Shown here one piece after another: positions 6,402-12,439 of a stretch of 13,011 nucleotides of DNA. The stretch covers positions 1 through 13,011 of the forward strand of contig JAHZHG010000041.1 in the NCBI GenBank assembly GCA_019420425.1. Reading direction: 5' to 3'. This stretch comes from Clostridiales bacterium. GTDB taxonomy: Bacteria > Bacillota > Clostridia > Lachnospirales > Lachnospiraceae. Position numbers and translations under genes: made by a program. Below the pieces are notes generated by a model. The model had not been told where the DNA came from. It searched no databases and saw only the letters and a program-made list of their open reading frames with translations. The number at the start of each line of letters is the position of its first letter. The stretch's first letter is position 1.

Positions 6402-7319
6402 TTAGCCCTTTGGAAATTGAAGGATAAAAACCAGAAACCGGTTTTCTTTTTCGCCGGAATATTCCGCGGTAACCGTCCCCTGCATATGCTCCGCCAGGCT
6501 CCTGCTGATGGTCAGCCCCAGGCCGGTCCCTCCCTGGCTTCTGGAACGCTCCTGCACATAGAAACGGTCAAACAGCCGCGACGGGTCAGGCAGCTCCTGC
6601 TCCGGCGTGATATCATTGGAAAACGTAATCCTTATGCTGTCCTTTTCCTCCTCCAGCCCCACGGACAGCCTGTTCCTGGCATACCGAATCCCATTTTGCA
6701 GCAGATTACCAAAGACCCGTATCAGCGCCTCCTCATTTCCCAAAATGATCATCTGCGTCTCCGGAATCCGCACCTCCATTTCCAGCCGGGCCTGCTCAAA
6801 CAGGCTGTAGTGATCCAGGCAGGCTTCCCGCAGGATTCTGGCCGCATCCACCGGCCTCTGCTCCAGCGTAAAGTCCCCGGAGGTTACCCGGGACAGCTCA
6901 TAGAACCGTTCGGTCAGCTCCTGCAGCGTGCCCGCCTTGCGGATGGCCGTCTCCAAAAACTCTCTGTCCTCCGCGCTTAAGCCTTCCCTGTCTATCATTT
7001 TCAGGTATCCCAGAACAGCAGTCAGCGGCGTTCGCAGGTCGTGGCTGATATTTTCGATTTCCTCCTTCAGCTGCCGCTCCTTCTCCCGGTAGCTCCCCCG
7101 CTCCCTGCGGATCTGATGAAGATTTCCGTTGATGGCTTCCAGAAGGCTTTCCAGCTCTTTTTCCGGCGCTGCCAGCTTGACCACCCGGTTTTCCTCCAGC
7201 TCTTCGGAAATTTCGCGCAGCTCTCCCGCTGCTTTCGCCAGGGAATGCTTCAGCGAACGCAGGCGGAGAGCAAAATATATTGCTGCAATGCATAGAAGGG
7301 CCAGTCCAAAATAGATCAT
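6402..7319 (-). CDS. Sensor histidine kinase with one TM helix (peptide/antibiotic-type two-component system)
   Basis: This 305-residue kinase has one N-terminal membrane helix (about 2-19) with almost nothing outside the cell, then a coiled-coil linker (about 22-85), the H-box NISHDLRTP with phospho-acceptor H93, the N-box FGNLLQNGIRYA (203-214), the F-box LFDRFY (249-254) and G2 GGTGLGL (263-269). The usual DxGxG G1 box is replaced by TFSNDI followed by a short PEQELPDPS link. As far as I know this replacement is common in kinases beside lantibiotic/bacitracin-type transporters. It should phosphorylate the response regulator at 9123-9827. The start lies 9 nt after the permease stop; the only clear AGGAG (7335-7339) is inside the permease end, 15 nt away, so translation is probably coupled to it. 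Confidence 0.92.
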   Translation of the reverse strand: MIYFGLALLCIAAIYFALRLRSLKHSLAKAAGELREISEELEENRVVKLAAPEKELESLLEAINGNLHQIRRERGSYREKERQLKEEIENISHDLRTPLTAVLGYLKMIDREGLSAEDREFLETAIRKAGTLQELTERFYELSRVTSGDFTLEQRPVDAARILREACLDHYSLFEQARLEMEVRIPETQMIILGNEEALIRVFGNLLQNGIRYARNRLSVGLEEEKDSIRITFSNDITPEQELPDPSRLFDRFYVQERSRSQGGTGLGLTISRSLAEHMQGTVTAEYSGEKENRFLVFILQFPKG

Positions 7320-7328
7320 ATCGTTCGG

Positions 7329-8102
7329 TTAAAACTCCTGTTTTTTCATTTTGCGAATGCCTGCGGCGAGAAAGATCACCACTCCTGCCATTCCCGCAAT
7401 TACACACTTTGCAAATCCCCCGGCCGTGTCCCAGAGGCAGGCATAGCCGTCATAGCTCACGATCGCTTCCATGTTGAAGATGGTATAGGGCATCCATTCG
7501 GCAATCCGGGATACCGGCTCCACCTTCATTCCGATAAAAAAGCATGCCATGGGAATCAGGTAATAAAACAGTGCCCACCAAAGTACAGCCTCCATCTCCT
7601 TTTGACATACAGTGCACAGAAAGATCATCAGCACCATAAAGGCGGCCGCGCTGGGCAGAGCCGCTCCGATTCCCGTCAGCATTTCCCGCAGGGGCAGCCA
7701 CTCCGGCTCCTTCAGCAGCAGATACGCGCTCCCCACATGAACGCCAAAAACGACAATCATCATGGCCAGTGCCGTCAAAAAGCATACCGCGCATTTACCG
7801 ATCAGGATTCCCGGACGGGAGATTCCATAGGCAACGGCGTTTTTCAGCACTCCGTTTTTCCGGTCGTCGGAAAACAGGCAGCCTGCGGCAACGGCGCCCA
7901 GGATCATCATTATGGTAATCTGCCCGGTAAAGGTATTCAGCGCAAACCGGAAGGTTCCGTAACGGAAATCCGGGATGTAGCGGTCGCCCAGGGCGCAGGC
8001 TGTATTGAAGAGCAGCGATATCCCGCACAGGACAGCCAGCATAGTATACGCGCCCTTTCCGTGGATCACCCGATAGCATTCACTTTTGATATAATTCAGC
8101 AT
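7329..8102 (-). CDS. ABC-2 type transporter permease subunit (peptide/antibiotic resistance type)
   Basis: A 257-residue membrane protein starting MLNYIKSECYRVIHGKGAYTM, the usual cytoplasmic lead-in of ABC-2 permeases. About six hydrophobic segments follow, near residues 18-36, 60-80, 100-128, 143-166, 173-192 and 228-250, and the end is KKQEF. SDDRKNGVLKNAVAYGISR, after the second segment, is a typical ABC-2 coupling loop. It should pair with the ATPase encoded just upstream, whose stop overlaps its ATG by 7 nt. GGGAGG 9 nt before that ATG supports this start; the open frame extends further upstream but only inside the ATPase gene. Together they resemble BcrAB-like exporters that remove bacitracin or lantibiotics. 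The substrate is not known. Confidence 0.87.
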   Translation of the reverse strand: MLNYIKSECYRVIHGKGAYTMLAVLCGISLLFNTACALGDRYIPDFRYGTFRFALNTFTGQITIMMILGAVAAGCLFSDDRKNGVLKNAVAYGISRPGILIGKCAVCFLTALAMMIVVFGVHVGSAYLLLKEPEWLPLREMLTGIGAALPSAAAFMVLMIFLCTVCQKEMEAVLWWALFYYLIPMACFFIGMKVEPVSRIAEWMPYTIFNMEAIVSYDGYACLWDTAGGFAKCVIAGMAGVVIFLAAGIRKMKKQEF

Positions 8103-9022
8103 TTTGCTGCGCCTCCCTTCTTCAGGCTCATGTAGTATTCCTCCAGCGACTGCCGGCACCGCACCAGCTCCATCAAGGAAAGTCCGGCTCCGGCTGCCAG
8201 CGCACTGTAGCGCTCGTTGGCCTCCTGTGCATTTGCGATATGAAGCCTTCCGTCCGGCAGAATATGATAGGTTCCACAGCCCAGCTCCCGCTCCAGAAGT
8301 ACCGCATATCTCTCCGGATCGCTGACCCGGATTTCCACATAATCCGCACACGTTTCGCGGAGCTGCTCCGCAGAAACCTGCTCCAGCAGGCGCCCTCCCT
8401 CCAGAAAGCCATAGACGGTGGCCAGCTGCTCCAGCTCGCTTAAGATATGGCTGGACAGAAGAATAGTGATCTTCTTTTCCCGGTTTAATCTCAGCAGCAG
8501 GTTCCGCATCTCGATGATTCCACTGGGATCCAGCCCGTTAATCGGCTCGTCGAGCACCAGGAACTCCGGTACGCCAATCAGCGCAATCGCCAGCCCCAGG
8601 CGCTGCTTCATTCCCAGGGAAAGCGTTCTGCTCTGCTTTTTTCTCACTTCGGTGAGTCCGGTCATCTCAAGGGCCTCCTCCACCGACCGCTTTCCGGGAA
8701 CGCCCTTCTGGATACGGTAATATTCCAGATTCTTCTCTACAGACAGCTTGGGATAAAATCCCGGGGTTTCAATAATCGTTCCCATGCGCGGGCGCATCCG
8801 CTGAAGTTCTCCCGGCTGATGCCTTCCGAACAGCCGGATTTCTCCGCTGCTGGGAAAGATCTGCCCTGCCAAAAGCTTTAAAAATGTCGTTTTTCCCGCT
8901 CCGTTGTCGCCGACCAGGCCATAGATATCTCCGCGTCTGACGGAAATGTTTACCTTATTCAGTGCGCAGCATTTGCCGTAATTTTTCGTCAGGCTTCTGG
9001 ATTCTGTCACATAAGCTTCCAT
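8096..9022 (-). CDS. ABC transporter ATP-binding protein, BcrA-like
   Basis: A 308-residue ATPase with Walker A GDNGAGKT (38-45), IIETPGFYP at the Q-loop with Glu in place of Gln (E85, as in BcrA-type proteins), signature LSLGMKQ (134-140), Walker B FLVLDEP (154-160, catalytic E159), D-loop GLDP and switch histidine H192 in LLSSHI. The 90-residue C-terminal tail after the core is typical of the bacitracin/lantibiotic-resistance branch. The start at 9022 is chosen because AAAGGAAG lies about 9 nt upstream; an in-frame ATG at 9046 would put eight extra residues across this site and has no good site itself. It energises the permease whose start it overlaps, and lies 100 bp after the response regulator. 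Confidence 0.92.
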   Translation of the reverse strand: MEAYVTESRSLTKNYGKCCALNKVNISVRRGDIYGLVGDNGAGKTTFLKLLAGQIFPSSGEIRLFGRHQPGELQRMRPRMGTIIETPGFYPKLSVEKNLEYYRIQKGVPGKRSVEEALEMTGLTEVRKKQSRTLSLGMKQRLGLAIALIGVPEFLVLDEPINGLDPSGIIEMRNLLLRLNREKKITILLSSHILSELEQLATVYGFLEGGRLLEQVSAEQLRETCADYVEIRVSDPERYAVLLERELGCGTYHILPDGRLHIANAQEANERYSALAAGAGLSLMELVRCRQSLEEYYMSLKKGGAAKC

Positions 9023-9062
9023 AACATCTTCTTTCCTTTCTGTCATTGCTGTTTACCAGAAA

Positions 9063-9105
9063 AATATACCTCCCGACCGGTAAATAAGTCCTCAAGAAAA
9101 GATAA
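9063..9105 (-). promoter_or_regulatory. Regulatory region of the ABC/kinase genes: weak promoter with a candidate regulator site
   Basis: On the minus strand TATATT (9063-9068) can serve as -10, but the nearest -35-like hexamer, TTGAGG (9090-9095), is 21 bp away, as expected of a promoter that needs an activator. Just upstream and overlapping lies TTATCTTTTCTT (9094-9105), almost identical to a 12-mer upstream of the response regulator gene. An inverted repeat TTTACC (9052-9057) / GGTAAA (9079-9084) also spans the -10. Confidence 0.35.
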
Positions 9106-9122
9106 AGAAACCATAAAGTTGC

Positions 9123-9827
9123 TCAGGCCAGCTTGAACCCGATTCCCCAGACGGTCTTGATGTACTCTTCGCCGGGGTCGGCGGCAGCGATCTTTTTCCG
9201 CAGGTTGCTTATGTGTACGTTGACGGTGTTGTCCTCACCGTAGTAGCCTCCGTTCCATACCTGCTCGTACAGCGTCTCCCGGGAAAATACCTTATCCGGC
9301 GTCCGGATCAGGAGGTGCAGAATATCGTACTCGTGGGGAGTGAGAACAAGCTCCCTTCCGTTTACCGTAACTGTCCGTGACTCGGGGGTCAGCCTCAGCT
9401 GTTTGTAGGAAAACGCCGCTTTTTCTGTGTTCCGGCTCTGCCTCCTCCCGCTTCTGCGCAGGCAGGCGCAGACTCTGGCGGATAGCTCCTCCGGCTCGAA
9501 GGGCTTGGTCATGTAATCGTCTGCTCCTGAGATGAGCAGAGAAACCTTGTCGGACAGGGCAGATCTGGCCGAAAGTACCAGCACAGGAATATCCAGCTGC
9601 CTCTCCCCGCGTATCTGCCCCAGCAGCGTTTCCCCGTCCATTCCCGGCAGCATCAGATCCAGGATAATCAGGTCAAACCGCTCCAGCTCCAGGCGCAGGC
9701 CTGCCTCCGTGCCGGAGAAGGCCTGCACGGGCCGGCAGCCGCTCTTTTTCAGGACGGTGCGGATCAGATTGTTAATATCGGGATCGTCCTCCACGATGAG
9801 GATTCTGGGGGTGTGTTCCATGTTCAT
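9123..9827 (-). CDS. OmpR/PhoB-family response regulator
   Basis: A 234-residue two-domain regulator. The receiver domain (about 8-118) has acidic pocket E13-D14-D15, phospho-acceptor D57 in LDLMLPG, S86 in the switch strand (LVLSAR), and K108 in TKPF. The winged-helix DNA-binding domain (about 133-233) has the usual ELVLTPHEYDIL, the recognition helix TVNVHISNLRKKI and the terminal wing YIKTVWGIGFKLA. It should be phosphorylated by the kinase at 6402-7319 and control the ABC genes and probably its own gene. AAGGAG lies 10 nt before the ATG at 9827; the in-frame ATG six bases further in is less well placed. It is the first gene of the minus-strand cluster. Confidence 0.94.
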   Translation of the reverse strand: MNMEHTPRILIVEDDPDINNLIRTVLKKSGCRPVQAFSGTEAGLRLELERFDLIILDLMLPGMDGETLLGQIRGERQLDIPVLVLSARSALSDKVSLLISGADDYMTKPFEPEELSARVCACLRRSGRRQSRNTEKAAFSYKQLRLTPESRTVTVNGRELVLTPHEYDILHLLIRTPDKVFSRETLYEQVWNGGYYGEDNTVNVHISNLRKKIAAADPGEEYIKTVWGIGFKLA

Positions 9828-9859
9828 GGTTTATCGTCTCCTTCAGTGGTAGTCGGAAT

Positions 9860-9895
9860 TTATCTTATCGTTTTTTGGGTGAAAAGACAAGATAA
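9860..9895 (-). promoter_or_regulatory. Upstream control region of the response regulator gene
   Basis: TTATCTTGTCTT on the minus strand (9884-9895) matches the 12-mer upstream of the ABC gene at 11 of 12 positions. A third, inverted TTATCTT lies at 9860-9866, making a 7-bp inverted repeat with 22 nt between arms. TTGTCT in the first copy can act as -35 with TAAGAT 17 bp downstream as a weak -10. Confidence 0.35.
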
Positions 9896-9923
9896 TGTTT
9901 GATATTCGGAGGGCAGTGTAGTA

Positions 9924-9932
9924 TGCTATAAT
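9924..9932 (+). promoter_or_regulatory. Extended -10 promoter of MATE-2
   Basis: TGCTATAAT (TATAAT at 9927-9932) is an extended -10. TTGATA at 9899-9904 is a good -35 hexamer but 22 bp away, so the extended -10 probably carries the promoter. Predicted start is near 9939, leaving an 88-nt leader. Confidence 0.5.
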
Positions 9933-9941
9933 TCGCATTGA

Positions 9942-9982
9942 ATTTCCGGATGCCCCCATCGGCAGCCGGTGCGCCCGGAAAT
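9942..9982 (+). promoter_or_regulatory. Large stem-loop at the 5' end of the MATE-2 leader
   Basis: ATTTCCGG (9942-9949) pairs perfectly with CCGGAAAT (9975-9982). Inside, CATCGG (9957-9962) pairs with CCGGTG (9966-9971), one G-U pair, around a 3-nt loop, and a CCCC bulge lies on the 5' side. The structure begins about 3 nt after the predicted start site. I do not recognise it as a known riboswitch class; it may stabilise the mRNA or control expression. Confidence 0.5.
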
Positions 9983-10026
9983 CCACCTCCATCACCTAAA
10001 CACACAGAAAGGATGCGACCATTGCC

Positions 10027-11370
10027 ATGCACACCGATAAAGGGGATCTGACCCGCGGCTCCCTGGGAAAACAGATATTATTCTTCAGCCTCCCCCTGAT
10101 GCTTTCAAATGTCCTGCAGGTTTTGTTCAACATGGCCGATATCGCCGTTGTCGGACGCTTTGCCGGCTCCCTTGCCCTTGGCTCCGTAGGCTCCACCACC
10201 ACCCTGGTAGCCATGTTCACCGGCTTCCTGATCGGCATGTCCGGAGGAATCAACGTGCTGGTCGCCCGGCATTTCGGCGCGCAGAACCGGCGCGGCCTTA
10301 CGGAAACCGTGCATTCCGCCGCCCTGCTCAGCCTGCTGACCGGCCTTGTGCTTCTCCTGACCGGCGTCTGCTTTTCCAAAGGCATACTGCGGCTGCTGAA
10401 TACCAAGCCCGAGCTGATCGACGGCGCGGCCCTCTATATCCGGATCTATTTTCTGGGTATGCCCGCACTTGCCATCTACAATTTCGGAAACGCCGTGTTC
10501 AGCGCAGTGGGCGACACCAGGCGGCCGCTCTATTACCTCTCCGCCGCCGGAATAATCAATCTTATCCTGAATCTGTTTTTTGTCATTGTCTGCAAAATGG
10601 ACGTGGCCGGCGTGGCGACCGCCAGCGTGATTTCCCAGTATATCTCCGCGCTCCTGATCATCGCCGCCCTGTTCCGCTCCAGAGAGGTATATGCGCTGCG
10701 CCTTTCCGCCCTCCGCCTCAGCAGGGACAAGGCCTCGGACATTCTGCGGATCGGCCTGCCGGCCGGCATGCAGAACGCAATCTTCCAGATCGCCAACCTG
10801 TTCATCCAGGTCGGCGTTAACTCCTTCAGCGCCACTATGGTAGCCGGGAACTCCGCAGCCGCCAACGCAGATTCTCTGGTCTACGATGTTATGGCTGCCT
10901 TTTATACCGCCTGCGGGAGCTTCATGGGCCAGAATTACGGCGCCGGAAAAAAAGAACGCATCCGCAAAAGCTACCTCGTCAGCCTGGCCTATTCCTTCGG
11001 CACAGGACTGGCAATGGGCCTTTTACTGGTGGCCTGTGGCCCGCAGTTTCTCTCCCTGTTCACGACAGAGCCGGCAGTGATCGAAGCAGGTATGCGCAGG
11101 CTGACCATTATGGGCATTTCCTATGGATTTTCTGCGTTTATGGACTGCTCCATCGCCGCCTCCCGTGCCCTGGGAAAGAGCCTGGCTCCTACGATAATCG
11201 TGATTATGGGCTCATGTGTGTTCCGGATCATCTGGGTTTACACCATATTCGCTTATTTCCAGACGATTCCTTCGCTGTATCTGCTGTATATTTTCTCCTG
11301 GAGTATAACCGCGATTGCAGAGATGATTTATTTCGTGAAGGTATACCGAAAATTGACAAAAGAAATGTAG
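10027..11370 (+). CDS. MATE-family efflux pump (MATE-2)
   Basis: A 447-residue protein with about 12 membrane helices in two similar halves. Family marks include the lead-in DLTRGSLGKQILFFSLPLM, LQVLFNMADIAVVGRFAG in helix 1, SGGINVLVARHFGAQNRRG, FGNAVFSAVGDTRRP and the second-half repeat CGSFMGQNYGAGKKERIRKS. It should export organic cations or metabolites by ion-coupled antiport; the substrate is unknown. It differs clearly from MATE-1, so it is not a recent duplicate. The start at 10027 has AAAGGA 13 nt upstream, a wide spacing, and the CGACCATTGCC between them gives no better in-frame start. It is divergent from the response regulator and convergent with the DMT transporter. Confidence 0.92.
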   Translation: MHTDKGDLTRGSLGKQILFFSLPLMLSNVLQVLFNMADIAVVGRFAGSLALGSVGSTTTLVAMFTGFLIGMSGGINVLVARHFGAQNRRGLTETVHSAALLSLLTGLVLLLTGVCFSKGILRLLNTKPELIDGAALYIRIYFLGMPALAIYNFGNAVFSAVGDTRRPLYYLSAAGIINLILNLFFVIVCKMDVAGVATASVISQYISALLIIAALFRSREVYALRLSALRLSRDKASDILRIGLPAGMQNAIFQIANLFIQVGVNSFSATMVAGNSAAANADSLVYDVMAAFYTACGSFMGQNYGAGKKERIRKSYLVSLAYSFGTGLAMGLLLVACGPQFLSLFTTEPAVIEAGMRRLTIMGISYGFSAFMDCSIAASRALGKSLAPTIIVIMGSCVFRIIWVYTIFAYFQTIPSLYLLYIFSWSITAIAEMIYFVKVYRKLTKEM

Positions 11371-11379
11371 ACAGATCGG

Positions 11380-11416
11380 TTTCAGGGCGGTCGGCAAGAT
11401 GCCATCCGCCCTGAAA
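11380..11416. other. Strong stem-loop between convergent MATE-2 and EamA genes
   Basis: TTTCAGGGCGG (11380-11390) and CCGCCCTGAAA (11406-11416) form a perfect 11-bp stem, with an inner GGC/GCC pairing at the top. It lies 9 bp after each stop codon (11370 on plus, 11425 on minus). It has T on the 5' side and A on the 3' side on the plus strand, the reverse of a standard U-tailed terminator. It may still end transcription with help, or protect both mRNA 3' ends. Confidence 0.55.
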
Positions 11417-11424
11417 AACGCGTT

Positions 11425-12303
11425 CTATGCCGCCCGCTTCCGTTCGTAAACGCTCTGAAGCAGTATCCCGCCGATAATAAAAATCAATGCGGCAACTGCC
11501 CGCGCCTGTATTTTCTCCCCGAGAAAAGCAGCAGAAATAACCAGGGACAAAAACGGCGTCAGATATGCAAAATTTGCTATTGCTGCCGTATTTTCCGCGT
11601 CTTTCAGCGCCAGCGCCCAGAGCAGGTATGCCACCGCATCCACAACCACACCAAGCCAAAGGAGTCCCAGCCACTGCATATTGCCGATGGGAACCCAAGT
11701 TTCTGTCATGATCCCCAGCACCGCTGCGCAGACTGCCGTCGTAAGCCAGATCATCATCATGGTAATATTCTGATTCATGTCCGCTTTCTTATTCAGCACA
11801 GAGAACAAACCGTAGCATGCCGCGGCGATAATGCAGCTGAGGCTTCCCAGGGACATATTGCCGGCTGTGCCGCTCCCGCCTCCTGTCGTGAGTATGACGA
11901 TCCCGACAAATGAACAGCCCATAGCGACGGCCTTCATCACGGTCAGGCGCTCTTTTAGAATGATACAGGAAAATACTACCAGCATAATTGGCCATAGATA
12001 GTTCAATATGCATGCTTCCTGGGAGCTTAGCTGGGACAAGCCATAATAATACAGAGCGGAGTACAGAAACAAACCAATAAAACCAAGCCCGCACATTGTG
12101 CCATATTCTTTTATGGAATACTCCCGCATCGTTTTTGTGATTCCGCTTTGAATGTTCAGTATAAGCAAAAACAAAAAGGCAAAAAGGCTGCTGATGGCCA
12201 GTGTCTCTAAATTCGGCAGATCAGCCAACAGCTTCTTGGCCATTGCCGCCAGGGTTGACCAGATAAAAACGGTAGTCAGGGCATATATGTAGTTTTTTTT
12301 CAT
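11425..12303 (-). CDS. EamA/DMT-superfamily transporter
   Basis: A 292-residue protein with ten predicted membrane helices in two EamA repeats, about 3-130 and 150-285. Typical features are MKKNYIYALTTVFIWSTLAAMAKKLL at the N terminus (given here only in outline, helix 1 near 6-23), ALYYYGL, ILNYLWPIMLVVFSCIIL-KERL closing repeat one, and YLLWALALK ... LTPFLSLVISAAFLGEKI closing repeat two. Members of this group export amino acids or other small metabolites; this substrate is unknown. GAGG lies 9 nt before the ATG at 12303. It is divergent from the FAD oxidoreductase with a 136-bp shared upstream region, and convergent with MATE-2. Confidence 0.9.
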   Translation of the reverse strand: MKKNYIYALTTVFIWSTLAAMAKKLLADLPNLETLAISSLFAFLFLLILNIQSGITKTMREYSIKEYGTMCGLGFIGLFLYSALYYYGLSQLSSQEACILNYLWPIMLVVFSCIILKERLTVMKAVAMGCSFVGIVILTTGGGSGTAGNMSLGSLSCIIAAACYGLFSVLNKKADMNQNITMMMIWLTTAVCAAVLGIMTETWVPIGNMQWLGLLWLGVVVDAVAYLLWALALKDAENTAAIANFAYLTPFLSLVISAAFLGEKIQARAVAALIFIIGGILLQSVYERKRAA

Positions 12304-12316
12304 CTGTCATTACCTC

Positions 12317-12329
12317 ATCAAATTTTGAT
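12317..12329. promoter_or_regulatory. 13-bp palindrome in the EamA leader, candidate operator
   Basis: ATCAAA (12317-12322) and TTTGAT (12324-12329) form a perfect dyad around one base, beginning at the predicted start site of the EamA transcript and ending just before its ribosome site. That position suits a repressor. No regulator gene is adjacent. Confidence 0.35.
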
Positions 12330-12336
12330 TTGCTCA

Positions 12337-12365
12337 ATACTATCACAGCTGCCGCCGTAAATCAA
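12337..12365 (-). promoter_or_regulatory. Promoter of the EamA transporter gene
   Basis: On the minus strand TTGATT (12360-12365) is followed after exactly 17 bp by TAGTAT (12337-12342), with TG in the extended -10 position. The predicted start is near 12330. No convincing promoter was found for the divergent gene. Confidence 0.5.
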
Positions 12366-12439
12366 TATCGTGTAAAGTATATTTCCCCCTCTTTCTGAGC
12401 AGAATATGGATAACCTGAATCTAAAGGATGGTGTCCCCT

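Noticed and set aside
8103..8351. Upstream extension of the ABC-2 permease frame
   Set aside because: It lies wholly inside the ATPase gene. The ATG at 8102 has a good ribosome site and gives a normal ABC-2 N terminus.
4991..11370. The two MATE genes as a duplication or part of a mobile island
   Set aside because: The proteins differ throughout and there are no flanking repeats, integrase or transposase. They look like two separate subfamily members.
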